DNA from: Pseudopyrenochaeta lycopersici
Taxonomy: Eukaryota; Ascomycota; Dothideomycetes; Pleosporales; Pseudopyrenochaetaceae
Assembly: GCA_003313425.1 (NCBI GenBank)
Contig: NHZP01000072.1
Span: 1-64,000, forward strand
Reading direction: 5' to 3'
DNA: 64,000 nt
Below the pieces are notes generated by a model. It searched no databases and had not been told where the DNA came from. It worked only from the letters and a program-made list of their open reading frames with translations. The translations under genes were made by a program, and so were the position numbers. Within the stretch, counting starts at the first letter, position 1. Each line of letters starts with the position of its first letter. Below, in pieces: positions 42,101-55,000 of the stretch.

Positions 42101-43659
42101 TCGATGTTTCAGGAAACCAGTCCAAGAAGAAAATGCCGCATAGCTAGAAAAAAGCTCCTGTGAAGCTGGTCAAGCACTCGTACAAGATTGTGTGCCGACT
42201 GTAATACGAGCACGGGAATCAGGGGATGTGCTCGGATGAGATTATGACTAAAGAGTGCTTTATCGGCAATCCTGGGCCTGGGTTCGGTCGCGATCCTATT
42301 GGCTCATTCTGACAGCTACCGGAAGTTAAAATGCTCTTCGCCTCCCGTAGGCAGGTGCACGCGCTTTGACCAAATGCTTAGATGGCGTCAGAACGCACAA
42401 CATCGGGCGCAAAGGCATTTATCCGAAACTAAAGCCTTTGAGTATTCTACGGTTATACTTCCGATTTGGTCGGGACGGGAATCCCGAGTGGCGTTGCCAG
42501 TGCCGGTTTCCGCAAATAGCGTCAGGAATGAGAAGTTAACGGGGTTCCACTAACTTAGCGAGCGGCCCCCACCAGCTCTATTCGTGACGCCAACAACAAC
42601 ATAAGACATGCTGCCACAGTGTATAACATCCTTCGAACTACAGTTAGACGCCGACGCGCCGGAACCTAGCCACGACTCGATTGCCAGCCCAATTCGAAGA
42701 AGCCAACTAAGCTAGAAGAGGACGCGGTAACTTGACCTGAATCTAAGAGGGCTTGCGCCTACAAGCGATCTGCTTGGATGACATGGGCGTATAAGAGCTT
42801 TCGCCCAACACGCTCTTGCAAGTAAACATGTGCAACTGCACTTTCACTGTGAACAACTGAGAGATGGGTTGGACCCTAGAATTGAAGTTCAAAGACCTCA
42901 GCCTAGGCAGGGATCCCTGCGCTACAGTACGTTCATGAGTCGCTTTCTTGGTGCTGTCGGATTGGTGTAGGGGCAGCTGCCATTGTGCCAAAATTCCAAG
43001 TCATGCACTCCGGATTTTACCAGACATCCCGTGTGCGCGAATATTAAGACCTATAGAATCACTCTGAGCATCTCCAAAGACGATTGTGCCCAGCAATGCC
43101 CTGGGAAGTGTTTCTTAGCATGAAGACCCTGCGGCTGAGAGTCATTGCCAATCGAACGCAGTCTGCGCTAGCAGCTATAGCAAGCGGGACCTTCACACAG
43201 AGCGATGAGAGGCTCGCGCAGCGGGAAAGTGGATGGGTCAGCTAAGTTTCTAGTCGTGCTGAAATCTCGTCCCAGTCCTGCTTTCGGATAGCCTACACCA
43301 TGTATGGAGATGCATAGCCTCTAAAATCAAGAATAAACATTCTCGAGTGCATTATCCACGACCCCTGAAGTGATTCTCGGGAGCTGACACCCGCTTGATG
43401 GGTATTAAGCAGGTAAAGTAGACGCGGCGACCTTGAGAACAGCAGTATGGGGATTGTAAAATCGACGAGGGCCTACACTAGTGAGCTCGACGGGTGTGCC
43501 TGGAGCGGGTGATGGGATTTGATGCGCCCCTGGGGAGATTCCTTCGGCGTGAGCACTTTCTCTGGAGCCAGGCATATCCACTGATCGGAATGGTCCGGTA
43601 TGAGGTGTTATTGGTATGGTATATACCGCCAAGACCTGGTATGGTTTGAGGAGATCTCG
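42101..43659. other. Intergenic, decayed
   Basis: No gene. The block at 42,246-42,306 (TTTATCGGCAATCC.GGGCCTGG) recurs at 35,938-36,000. Several short blocks echo the 36.3-kb region. Confidence 0.4.
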
Positions 43660-43863
43660 GCTGCTGAGATTTGTCCCCACGTTTTAGTTGAAGCTCTGAA
43701 TTAGGAGAACAAGTGTGATATAGATTCTATCTATGAGCCAGAGACATATATATATTAGTCTGTGGTAAGGGTGTGTTTGAGAGTGGCTCATCACAAACAG
43801 TGATGAGCCGTCACACCACGTGATCTGGGATCCAACTAAAACGGGGGGACAAATCTCACTAGC
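43660..43863. mobile_element. 204-bp MULE-derived miniature element
   Basis: The ends GAGATTTGTCCCCACGTTTT (43,667) and its inverted counterpart (43,833-43,863) resemble one iteration of the 31-36 kb MULE TIR. The interior holds copy 2 of the palindromic repeat (43,766-43,840). Confidence 0.6.
43766..43840. repeat. Dispersed repeat with internal palindrome, copy 2
   Basis: TAAGGGTGTGTTTGAGAGTGG, a GGCTCATCAC..GTGATGAGCC hairpin, GATCCAACTAA. Partner of 24,550-24,637. Confidence 0.65.
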
Positions 43864-43904
43864 CACTTATTATAGATCTTCATTCTAGTAATTTTAAAAA
43901 CAAA

Positions 43905-44774
43905 ACGCTTTGAAGGTCGCGGTAAAGGTGGCCGTTATGGCGCTATTGCTGAGGTTGTCCCAGTCTTTGAGCTTATACTTACGTACTATGAGCAGCCCGT
44001 CAAGGTTTACGAGGCAGTCGACTATAATGCGCACGACGACGCGCCTGAGGACCATCTCTCGACCAACCTTCGTGCTGCGTGGACGAAGGCTAGCGATTAC
44101 TACAATAAACTCAACCTCTCACCAGCGTACTACCCGGCAACGATATGTTGTAAATTGACCACTAGACCAAAAACATGGATCCATGCCTGGTCATAGTGTA
44201 TGGCGGTTTATATACCAACACGATGCTCCATCCGCGCTATAAACTTACTGCGGCGTTGCCTGGGCTGACAAGCCTGAGTGGCTGGACGCTAATAACTGCG
44301 CGTTCCGCGCGCTTTGGGCTGAATACAACCTCTCATCACACCTAGTGGGGCGGCCAAAGGTTGTTACCACGATACCGGCGAGGCTATCGAAGCCCTCATC
44401 GATCCTGAGCCCAGCGCGGCTGCTGAGGACAGCGAGATGGACGAGTTTGATAGATGGAAGAGGTGCGAGCCAAGGGTTGAGAAGGGTAGTGATGCCGCAA
44501 AACTTCCCAATTAAATACTGGGTAAGCTTGCGCAATCGTTACCCTAATCTCTCTAAGATGGCTATCGACGTCATCTCTATCCCAGCTTCGAGCTGCGAGT
44601 GTGAGCGCATGTTCAGCGAGCTTGGCGACTTGCTTGAGCCTCGAAGGCGGAAGATCTCACCCTAGTTACTAGCCACTTTTCAGTGTATAAGGCGATGGTA
44701 TAGAGCTGGCTTTGGTCAAGGCAGCAGCGTTGCTACAGCAAGAATAGCTGACGCTGAGATAGACGCCATATATA
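43905..44774 (+). pseudogene. Older hAT transposase relic, split by a younger hAT
   Basis: Reads KRFEGRGKGGRYGAIAEVVP, HLSTNLRAAWTKASDYYNKL, then, after a ~70-bp interruption and a one-base loss, HPRYKLYC..WADKPEWLDA, and in a third frame the hATC motif YPNLSKMAIDVISIPASSCE..RMFSELGDLLEPRR. A TAG follows SP where CAG would continue. The last codons lie beyond the younger element (47,862-47,886, ending ..DQETE and stop), so removing that element rejoins the C-terminus. Dead. Confidence 0.8.
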
Positions 44775-47700
44775 CAGACTTGCCAACAAGCAAATCAAAT
44801 CAACTTAAAGCCTAAAGTTGATTTGATTGTTACTTCGGAGCTATCTGATTGATTGTGAGTTGATTATTGCCTATTTAGGATAAAGTTGATTGATTTGATT
44901 GATTTGATTGACTCGAAAGAGGTGCTAAGAGATTATATCCTATACAAATTACAGTAGTAGAGAATCCCACTCGTCCATGTGGTAATCTTGGACGATTTGC
45001 TCGTCAGTCAACTCCATCTCATCGCTGCTGTATGGTGTTTTGAAGCCAGCTTTTACCTAAGATCTCACTAGTTGGAGAGCAGCGAGTTGTTTACTACCTA
45101 TCTGACGTTGTTTCGGCTTAAGTAGATCGCTAAGCTTACTAAAGAGGCGCTTATAATCGCTGCTTGATGCTGGGATTGTTAGTATATCGATTGCAAACTG
45201 CGCTAAATTGGGGTATTTTGGCCTCATTCGAATCCAATACTTGACTGGGTCACTATCAGCCTCGTTCTCTTCCTGCGTCCATACTGGTTCTCTCGATCTC
45301 TACTGCTCGTACTCATCTTCTGGAGCCTCTGGAGCGCCGCCGCGGTGGATTAACGCAGCGATCGCGTCGTTAATGCTGCTTGTGCGTACTGCAATTGCTT
45401 GTGGCGAGCGTGGGCGGTGAGGCTTATACTCTGCCTAAAGCTGCTGGAAGCCTCGGCTAGCTCTGTTGAGCTAATCAGGTTTGTTAACCCAACTATTCTT
45501 GCAGTAGTACTTGTAGTATGGATGGAGGCAGGTGGCGGCGTAGTAAGCAGGTGAGTCGTTAAGCTTTGAGTAATAGTCGTTAGCTTTGCTCCAAGCTGCG
45601 TTTATATTGACGAGGAGGTGATCTTCAGGAGCCTTACGATGGGAGGCAAAGTTAACCTGCGATAGATAGGTTTTGCGCGCTTCGAGTTGCTTTAACACGA
45701 ATTTAAACACTGGTATAATCTTATATATAGCGCCAAATTTGCTAGCTTTACCGCGCCCTTTAAGGCGCTTAGTAGCAAGCTTTAGCGGCTCTAAGCAGTC
45801 TTGATACTCTGTAATTGTGATCCAGTCGGCAGCTTGTAGCCTAGTTGATCTTATCTAACTTGGAGTATCTGGTGGCTTAGTGTGGCGCCGTTCAGCGAGA
45901 GTATTAGTAGTCGCGATCTTGCTAATGTGGTGCTCAGCGTATAAACTAAACGCAGCTTGAAGCTTTATAGCGCGCGCAAAAGCTGCGCAATATGAGTTCC
46001 AACGAGTGACAACTGGCTTGACTGGCTTAAGTATATAGGTGCGTTCGTCAGCAGCGAGCCTAGTATTTGCGCGCTCTTGGCACTCGCGGAAGAGTTTATA
46101 TTGTTGCGGTGTTTTGATGTAGTTGATTACATCTATTAACACTCCTAAAGGCCCGTTTTTGCGCCACTCCTGCATGTACTGCTCCTCTTGAGTATAGTGC
46201 TCCTCAGCGTTCTTGTAGGCGTCTTTGTTGGTGCCGAACATAAGCTTTTGTCTGACGAGGTTAAGTGTATGGCAGCTACAGCGCAGGCGCTGGTGCGCTA
46301 GCTTAAAGGTGTAGTTACTAGCAATTATAGCGATTGCGGCGTTGTTGTTCTTAGCGTTATTAAGTACAAAGTAGCCTAATTGACTACGAGTTATACTGTA
46401 AGCTTTAAGCGTTTAAGTTATAGCTTGAGCGATTGCTTCGCCTGTATGGGCGCGCGCGAGCTGTGGGAGAGCGATGGGCAGGTCTTGTATAGTGCCGGAG
46501 TTATCAGCAAAGTGGGCAACTACTCTAAAAAAGCCACGTTTGCCTCCTTTAGTCGTCCAGCCGTCGAAGCTTATATAAATTTTGCTTATTGCAGTGGATA
46601 GGGCCGTGACAACTTGAGGCTTTAAGTGCCGGAACAGCCTTATTATAAAGGCAGCGGCGCTCGTACGACTCGCCCACAACGACCTCTTAGCTTCTGGGTT
46701 GATAGCTGTTATTATCTCGCGGAAAGCTAGTGTCTCTAACTCACGAAGTGGGTGATTATTCTCAACGAGCTATAGGATAACTGCGCGCCGGAAGTGCTGT
46801 ACGTTGAAGTTTCCTATTGCGTTAGCAACATCTTAATCTATTGCAACACTAGCTTTAAATGCTTGCCGCAATGAGCGTTGCCCAGAAGCTCTTGTAGGCT
46901 CGCGAACGCCATCTTCTGTGAGGTTATGGCCAGGCGTACGCTGCTTGAGATGGGACGCTGCTGACGAAGTAGCCTTTGTAACATTGAACATACCGCTGCG
47001 GCCAGCGTTAATACGCTTGTGGAGATGGCAGTACTTGTATATAAACCATAGTTGAGATGGATCTTTAAGCTCAGCAACGCGATAGCTATGCTTGAATGTC
47101 TAGCTTTTCTTGCGTCGCTGAGTTGCTAGAGGCTTAATATATCCACGCAGGCGCTCCTATTTGATGCCTTCAAAATCATCAACCGTAGAGATCATCTTAT
47201 TGCTATCTCTATCCTCAGTTATAGCTATAGTGCCAGCGCCACTGCCCTCAGCAGGCGGCGCGATCTCTGCCTCGGGCTGCGACTCCAAAAACTGCAACTT
47301 AAACGTTGGCTCTGGGTGCGAATAGGTGGCCTGGCTTGCGGCAGCCAAGGCTCTCTGAGGTGATCGGCGCAGCGATGTAGGAGGCGATGTAGGCGTTGAT
47401 GTAGGCGGCGATGTAGAAGGGCCAGCACTGCGCGCGGCAACTCTGGTACGTTTACTCGTTGAATCACTTGATTGGAGACGACGTTTAGGCGCCATCTTAG
47501 ACAATAAAACGCTTAAAAACGCGACAATACAGCTGGTATAGATGGCTGTTGAGCATCAACAAAGGGCGCGTCAATAGGAGATAGCCCAAATAAGTTAGTA
47601 TATTAGTAAGTTTGGGCTAGATCTTAAGCTACCTGCAACACCAAGAAAGTATCACGGGATCAGCTTCCCACCTATCACAAAAACCTCAAAGACCTGCACA

Positions 47701-47853
47701 CACTAAACCAATTAACCAATCAATTCAATCAAATTGACAGCTTTAATTTGATTTGATTAGTTAACACGGGAGCTCTGAGTTGATTTGAATTGATTGGTTT
47801 AACCAATCAATTCAATCAATCAAGTTGATAGTGATTGCTTGTTGGCAAGTCTG
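44775..47853 (-). mobile_element. 3.1-kb hAT transposon with 8-bp target duplication
   Basis: TIRs CAGACTTGCCAACAAGCAA (44,775) and inverted at the right end (47,835-47,853). CATATATA duplicated at 44,767-44,774 and 47,854-47,861, the 8-bp size expected for hAT. Subterminal regions are rich in TTGATTTGATT-type repeats. Confidence 0.95.
44949..47495 (-). pseudogene. hAT transposase with about ten in-frame stops
   Basis: One frame of 849 codons from ATG 47495 (MAPKRRLQSSDS) to TAA 44949 without any frameshift. Domains: a Ser/Pro-rich N-terminus, a BED-like region (LWFIYKYCHLHKRINAGRS), the RNase H-like core (KIYISFDGWTTKGGKRGF, CSCHTLNLV), an insertion domain, and hATC (YPNLAQFAIDILTIPASSSDYKRLFSKLSDLL). 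Stops include 47,157-47,159, 46,413-46,415, 45,855-45,857 and 45,471-45,473, mostly TAG plus two TAA. TAG from CAG is a CpA-to-TpA change, the classic RIP context. Confidence 0.9.
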
Positions 47854-47861
47854 CATATATA

Positions 47862-48582
47862 GGTTGTGCCATTGGGATCAGGAGACCGAGTAATCAGTAT
47901 AGCCGAGCGATCTCTACAACAATAATCAATCAAGCCATCGATCAAGCTTCAAGCCAAGCCAGCTTCATCAACCCAATCAAGTCAAACAAGTCAAGACTAA
48001 AGATTCCAAATCAAGCCTCAAGCCAAGCCGACGATGAGGGCTTAATCGGCTTGATTGTTGACATCTCTGCCTGCATCTGCCTTTGTTGCGGCTTACCATG
48101 CTGTGGGCCCGCTCAGCGTACCCGCCCACACCATCACCACGCTGTAGTTTGCAAGCAAGATGATTGACTACATGAATGATGTTAAAGGCGTTCCGAAAGA
48201 CGGAGCTTAATTTGCTATCAATCCATCGAATCTGTGTAGTCTAATCTTAGGTCCACATCAAATCTCTTCCAGTGGAGTATCCAACCAGAACATGACTCGA
48301 ATAAGGGCATAATCACAGTTTTCGCGTGAGATGTGCCCAGTTACATTATATGCCTGGAGATAAGTATATCTAGCATTCCAATACATTAAGTAATGGCAGT
48401 TAGTATGTAAGTATAGATCAAGGATTATCTTGCCCGAGTTCTCGACTATATGTAGTGATTAATCCTTTACCTGAACTGTATTCTGTCCAAACGGCTTGTT
48501 CCGTTTCAACTTCGACTGTCGTGGTGGATATGTTGGTGGGACCTCTCCCTATGTCACAATTGTTAGCGGGCCTATGTGCAGT
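47862..48582. other. Intergenic with CAAGCCAAGCC-type short repeats
   Basis: Includes the last ~25 bases of the older hAT. CAAGC/CAATC-rich sequence lies at 47,925-48,035. No gene. Confidence 0.5.
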
Positions 48583-49956
48583 CTAAGTATGTCTTCGCAG
48601 CGTACCATTTATATTGCCTTCTAAGATTATGTCCTGAGAGTCTTTGCCAGGATCCCTTGAAGGAAGGCGCTGTGTATGAGTGGAACGTATAGTGCGTAGC
48701 TTTGTTACAGCAGAAACGGCGTCATTACTACTTCCGATAACTCTGGGCATATACTTCCGGAGAAAGGCTTTCCCAGCTGGGAGACAAGCGCAAATTATGG
48801 CTACGTGCGCCTCAATCGTCCTACGGACCTAGCGTTAGAAAATGATTGGAGGCGGAAATCGAGTCTACTCGCACTCACCACCACACTGCGTTAGGAAAAC
48901 TTTCCCAGGTAATATCTTTTGTATACACCATACCTGCTGTCAACTTTACTCTTATGATGCTGACGACCAAAACACTAATCTACGTGTTAGCTCTTGCTGC
49001 TTCGACACAATCTAGATGCTCGTAAACGTACAATCCTCCCGTCATTAACATTATTATAATGCCAATCTTTTGTTTCTTAGGGAGTTGAAGATCTCGTAAA
49101 AATAGAACTGGCAGGATAAGAATTACAGCATCTGTAATAGTGTTCATAACACCACCAAAGACTGCAATTTTTAATCTGTTAATGCACGAGCCGCTCGTGA
49201 TTGTAAGATCCCAATATTTCTCCAGTGGCTGGCAGGTGTACACCCATTGAAATGATGCTACCAGACTATACAACACAACAATTGCCATAGTGATGTGGAT
49301 AGTTACTCGGAAATATCCTGTACGTACGAATCGGAGGAAAAACGTAAGTATCGAGAGCTTAGTAAGCATAATTGAGATGCCATACAACGTTACGCTAATC
49401 GCTCCAACCTTAAAAGTACGTTAGCCTAGCTTTTAAGTGCACTAAGTGTTAAACCAGTCGAGGGGCTGTCTTACTTTCATATAGTTAGGACTAAAAACGG
49501 AAAATGGGACATCCCAGAGGTGTCGTCCGTGTCCATACTGCGTGACTGGGAAGATCTTGTCAATCCTCCGTGTCCACGTGAATGTATGAGCTACTTACTA
49601 ATAGACGCAGTCACAGAGTACGCTAAAACGAGGGGCTGAGCTCAGGGTACTTGTTCAGTAAACATCCCGTACATAGAGTGAAGTGAGACGAACCCATGCA
49701 GCAAGTAACAGATCTATAAACGTCAGTAGAGGTCTTTTAAGGGAATGATAGGAGGCATACAATCGTCCACCTTTACGTGGTGCGTGATAAAGAAAACAGT
49801 ATAAGATCGCAATACCGTGAACAGAGTTGAAAGTATTGTGCACACAACATGAACTATGATAATAGCATGTGCTCTAGATGGCGGATTGGCAAAGTTTGGC
49901 GTAATACCTGGAGGAGGAGGTATCACACCAATGTCTTCGTCTCGCTGCAAAAACAT
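48583..49956 (-). CDS. Pth11-like rhodopsin-domain membrane protein C, 344 aa
   Basis: Seven exons: 49956-49761, 49713-49694, 49635-49599, 49545-49475, 49408-49032, 48974-48879, 48820-48583; phases close to 345 codons. Internal exon lengths 20, 37, 71, 377 and 96 nt are identical to those of receptor A (38.1-39.6 kb), so the two are paralogues. Motifs: DIGVIPPPPGITPNFANPP, QYGHGRHLWDV, LTKLSILTFFLRF, TCQPLEKYWDLTITSGSCIN, NTITDAVILILPVLFL, IIIMLMTGG, VVSIIRVKLT, TIEAHVAIICACLPAGKAF. Seven helices, intact; likely a surface sensor. The frame extends upstream of the ATG (VLAEPASS..) and may have an extra exon. Confidence 0.85.
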
Positions 49957-50339
49957 TGTGGAGTGCACTGAGTCACCAGAAATGGCTTCGACAGTTTCCA
50001 ACAATTGCGAAGTGTATGAAGAAGCAGGCTCTGCTAGAACCAAATAAAGTCAGACCTAGCGAACAGTTGAATTATGTCCTAGAGCTGGAGAAGAAGTCCT
50101 CAATGGGCTGATGTGGTATTGGTTGCGAGTCACACCGATGATGTTGCTCTTTCAGCTCTCGTTGAGCGAGAAGGTTGGCCGACTGCCATATGTGTTCCCG
50201 CCGCCGCTATCTGCAGCAATCAATTATGGGATACGCCATCCGGAATTTCCCAGACACCACAGAGGCTGGGGTGATTTGTGCCCCCGAAAATCGCAACCCG
50301 CGCTTCACAACGCGATCCCACTAGAACCTCGAGTGTAAT
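49957..50339. repeat. Segmental duplication upstream of receptor C (partner 36.2-36.6 kb)
   Basis: The reverse complement shares ordered blocks with 36,380-36,660 (TCTGGGAAATTCCGG, AACCAATACCACATC, CTAGCAG.G.CTGCTTCTTCA), then merges into the first exon. Confidence 0.6.
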
Positions 50340-50650
50340 TTTCGTTGTTGAAGCTGGCCACATATCATTTATGCTCTAAATTACTTCCCATATCAAAAAT
50401 AAGAAATTCTAATAGTGAGGGTAACGAGCTAGTTGGAGTTGGAGTTTGCAACTACTCCGAACAGGTCACAAATTCCCACGCGCAATTTAACCACAACGCG
50501 GGCCAATTTTGGTGCTTTAAAACAGCAGAGAAAACTCTCCAGGTTCTAAAGCCTCATTTAGTGTTTACCAAAAATTTATCTCATGTTGATAAGGAGTTGT
50601 GTGAGTTTGAAGTTTATATTTCGAAATTAGGGGACAAATCACGCTAGCCT
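50340..50650. repeat. Fragment ending in a MULE-type terminus
   Basis: The right edge GGGGACAAATCACGCTAGCC (50,630-50,649) resembles the outer end of the 31-36 kb MULE. The rest has no recognised coding content. Confidence 0.45.
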
Positions 50651-50779
50651 AGTTCACTACAAGCTCTGTAACGCAAACCCTTGTCGCAAGCGAACTACTG
50701 ACAAAATATACATCAAATATCGTACGTTTAATCGCCGATAAGGGCACTTTGTTTTTGCTGTTAACCCTTACGGGAGAGT

Positions 50780-51000
50780 TCCTTAATTCGGTGCTCGTAT
50801 TGCAGATGCACGCAAAAGGAGAGAATGAACGGGCTTGACAGAGTTTGTGTGGAAACGATCGGCTTCTGAGCTCGGTGGCGCACCTGGTATTTTTAGAGTT
50901 TGCGGGGAACGATAACTCGGTGTCGGAGCACCAGACCCAATTGCGCCAGCGGAACACGATCAGCAAACGCCTCATTAACCAACCTCAAGTTCCGGGGAAT
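50780..51000. repeat. Diverged repeat, copy 2 (partner at 41,825-42,100)
   Basis: See copy 1; same order and orientation, with a ~70-bp deletion. Confidence 0.5.
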
Positions 51001-51619
51001 AGTCGGCTAAGGATTGAGTTCTCCTGCTGTACAATGCGGCATGATATGCGTGGCAAAGAGAAAGCCCGTCTGACGTGGAGAATGTCTGTAAGGTCGATGA
51101 AAGTTACGAAGAAGCTATGTAGTTGTCAGATAAAATACGTTATCTGGTGCGATACGATTATAATTAAACGAGATACTCGATTGGGTGGTCGAAAATATGA
51201 TTATTGTATGTGTTCTCGTTTTGTTCTTTGCTGTTTCCTTTTTTTGTAGTGCGTGTGTGCCAAGTGGTTACACGCGAGCTTTGTACTACAATGCAGTATC
51301 GCGTACCCTCGCTGCTCTCCTGTAGATCTAACAGCATACTCTTTCCAGGCACGCACCTTGTATCTGACAGTAGTACAGAGAAGGGAAAGGCATTAAACAG
51401 TCTTAGACGGTCCAGAACATGGGGAGGCATTCGACCAGGCCTTGTCATCCTCTCAGGGTCGACGAGAAACGCACTGGTGGAGACGCTAGGTATTATCAAC
51501 AACGGCCTTTTGCGGCTCGGAAAAGGGAGCTACAGTGCGGAGGTGCCTTTCAAAAGCGGCAAATGACCGCCATACCACTGCTTAGCGTAATAATTACGAG
51601 TTATATGGGGGTCGATTTG
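51001..51619. other. Unassigned
   Basis: A minus-strand frame at 51,502-51,164 reads SAFLVDPERMTRPGRMPPHV, LDRLRLFNAFPFSVLLSDTR. No known family and no gene model. Confidence 0.3.
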
Positions 51620-51930
51620 TGTCGCAGGCCAAGGCATCATCTCAGGTAGTCTGGTTTTCACGCGACGTTACCTATTCGGGGTTAGCCCTGCGCATGCGCC
51701 AAGACGGGACCCCCTCAGGGAACGTCTGGTACCCGGTTTATTATTTTTTGCTCTCGGGACACCGTTTTTACCATTGAATTAGTACTATTTACGCGTATTT
51801 CTCTACAACCAGTTACTAAGTCGTTGCCGCTGATGGTTGCAATCAATTGTACTGCATTAAAAGTATCTTCCGTTCTGCGCTGGGCGAGGAACCTGGATTG
51901 CGGGAAATTGGTTTCGGGACACCTCGTCTG

Positions 51931-54720
51931 ATGGATACCCCACACAATGCACCCACGACTCTGCCAACTGGGCTCCATGCACTCAGTGCAGTTGCAGCTG
52001 CTCGTCTAGCTGGTAAATAGGCTCTTGTGCATGCCTAAGCTAGCTTAATAGGCATAGAAGAGTCTCCTACCTCGCCGTCGCCCCTGACACCGACGCCTGC
52101 ATCATCATCTCAGCCATCCTCCATACCATCATCAATTGGTCGGGATACATCCCCAAGACCCTCTCGTCGTAGACCTGGACGTCCTGCTGGGTCTAGAAAC
52201 TATATCTCAAGTCCCTCCATACGCATACGAGATGCCCCGTCATTAACCGATGAAGAGGAGGTTAGACTGGGGCGGTATATACAAGCAATAGAGGGTGTAA
52301 TATATAAGAAGAACGGTGCTTCTCGCTATGGCAGTTTAGTTGATTATTTGGAACTTGTTAGTCGAACAAAGGAAAAAGCGCCATATAGAGCGCGGTTTGT
52401 GAAGACGTTTGAGTCAACGCCCGGGTTTACTGACCACCTCTCAACTGTCGCTCTGCCATCCGATATAGAGGAGAGATATATGGCTGCATTAGAACATGAA
52501 ATTGAAGACCTTAAGATCTATTCTATATTTGGAGAATATCAGGCGAAGGCTATGGGTGGTATTAGTGCCCATCTTGAGATGCTTACCGAGGATATCGTAT
52601 TTGACGAAGTTACTTGTGAGGCACCATTGCTCGTGGATCTGCTGCGGCGTCTGTGTTCAAACAGCAGCAAAACCCCTATCAGCCATATCCGTTCCCGCAT
52701 TATATCGATCCTCTCAATCATCTGCTTTACTCGGCACCAGCGGCTCTGTAACTTCCTACCAGCCGTAATGGGCCTAATGCTCTTTTCTGCTGGTACAAAT
52801 AAGCAAATATTCAGCGTAACGAACTCCATGGGATGGACAGAGTCCTGGCAGTCAATCTACCGAAGCGTTGGTGGCCTCCGAAATAGTGCCCGGAATCTAG
52901 CCCGCAGGTTCATTACTGATGGGCCTTGGGCAGTTGTATATGACAATTGCGAACTTACAACCAGTGTCAGTGAACAGGATGGTACCTCTAGGAATCAACT
53001 CCATTCTATCACGACGGCTCTTCTCCTTCCCGGCATCATTCTCCCCATCAATGGGTTGACACAGCGTGACTTTAGGCCCTATTCTATTTCCATGGAGGAT
53101 ATGATACGGTCCTCAGTTGCCGGCCATCAGTGTATCACACAGTGTACCACCGCCGTGCTTTACTGTGCTCTAGAGGAAGTGTATCCTGAATATATCCGCA
53201 GGTACAAATCAGATAACCGGACCATACATGCTCATGCGGCCTATCCTGTGGTTGACCGAATATCTATACCACAGGGGGCTCTTCACGTTCCTGTGCCGCT
53301 AATGCCTATCCAAACTAGCGAGGACACTACGTCTGGTAATATTGAGGTATTACGCAACATATTTCGAGAGCAGATCGCACTATCCCCCGAATATTTCGAC
53401 CAACGTCCAGCTATCCTGGTGGGTGGGGACGCCAAAACAGTCAATCGAATGTGGAGTGCAATGCTTGGTGCTACCGACAACGTCGATGCATATGGTCGCC
53501 TAGAGCATGTCGTGCCTATACCTGGACTCTTCCACATCCAGATGCATCTAATTGCTACGATTGTCAAGACTCATTGGGGGGACGAGCCCGCTAGTGGTGA
53601 GCGCTGCAACCACGCTGCACTGCGGTATCTCTCTGGCAAAATGGCTCGCCGCTTTGTTAGTCCTACAACTATGATCTTTGCCCACGCGCGCACTTTCGTG
53701 TTAGACACTCTCCAAGGGAGGATGGTTGCTGAATTTTATCGACATCTTATTGAAGGTAGCCCCTTTTCATGCAGCGGGCCACTGAGCGCTAACGCGACAG
53801 CTGCCGAACTTGAGGAGGCCGTTACCAGCCTAACAGCCCGCGAACTCAAGAAATTGGTAAATAAGACGGTTGATTCGATAATGAATTACCACATAGAAGG
53901 ACTGGTTGATCTTGAAAGGCGGGAAAATCTCCTATTTATACGTGACGCTGTGTATTACGAAGCACTCACACACGGCATCAAACACGGGGACATTGGGATC
54001 ATACGTTATGTTATCAATTGTTTGATATATATGTTTGAGGGCTCTAAGAAGCCCACCTATACGCGGATTGCTTTGTATATTAAGAAACTGATTGACACAA
54101 ACCACGTCAAATCAGAGGAGCATCGAAGGGCTATTGCCGGAACGCTGCTTGTGAATCCCACTGGACGGCCAGACGGCTTCTATGCGATCGACTTGGCTAA
54201 CGAATTTCTCAACCGCTCTATCAAAGATATATGGTCGGGTAGAAAGACTTCTTCAACCACGGTACGGACTGCCTCAGAATACGGCGCTCTTGATGCTATC
54301 TTTCTCCGACCACTCAGGGCACAATTACAGTGTGTGTGGGGGAGAAATTCACTTGGGAAGCACGAGCGGAAGAACCGGGGAAAGGTTATCAACTATCTCG
54401 CAGTTCAATCGCAGTACTCAATCGTACCAAATAGCGCGCGATCTGATCCAGCGTCACAGAAGCTAAAATGGTCTAGGGATACTACCTTAGATGGCGCTGG
54501 CACAATTGAGAGAACTATGAGTACATTTAACACAAGATTTATGTACGATGCAGATAAAATTCTATCTATTGACGATATCCCTGTATGGGGGGACGGAGTA
54601 GAATTTTCGAGAGGTCTAAGCTCTGATGAAACTACAATCGATATAGCTCTAGTAGAGGCATTGAATGAGCTGCCTCAACCGTCCGAGGAACTACTCGATG
54701 AGATTGAGGAGGGTCTGTAG
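51931..54720 (+). CDS. DUF6589-like protein with AT-hook, 916 aa (candidate transposase)
   Basis: Exon 1 is 51931-52012 and exon 2 52052-54720; a 39-nt intron (GTAAAT..TTAATAG) keeps phase and supplies the ATG (MDTPHNAPTTLPTG). A Ser/Pro-rich region is followed by an AT-hook (RRRPGRPAGSRN, ~residue 62), a helical N-domain (SLVDYLELVSRTKEKAPYRA), then conserved blocks: WAVVYDNCEL, ALLLPGIILPINGLT, ILVGGDAKTVNRMW, YGRLEHVVPIPGLFHIQMHL. The YDN / GGDAKT / PGLFH series matches the pattern I know from fungal DUF6589 proteins. The spaced acidic residues would suit an RNase H-type nuclease; that is inference. Fully open, no stops. Confidence 0.75.
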
Positions 54721-55000
54721 AGGCGTCGAAATATACGTCAGTTTTTACAAAAGGCAAGACTAGAGGATGCACCTGCGCGGCCTGCAGGTTGGCGCTTAAG
54801 ATGAGGGCTGAGGCCATGGAGAGTGGTGGCCATTGTGCTGAAGGTCTAGGTGCGCCTCCTTCCTTGGATTTGTCTTCACCTATTGGTATGTGTGATGGGA
54901 GCAGACGGCTGGCTAGCAGTACACTTCGGTGTATCTAGGGACTTCAGGACCTGGTTGGGAGGGCATGTCTCTGTGATGATTGGTAGAAGGGCATCATTAC

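Noticed and set aside
51715..51978. Minus-strand 87-codon frame at the left end of the two-gene element
   Set aside because: Overlaps the first exon of the DUF6589-like gene antisense; no motif.
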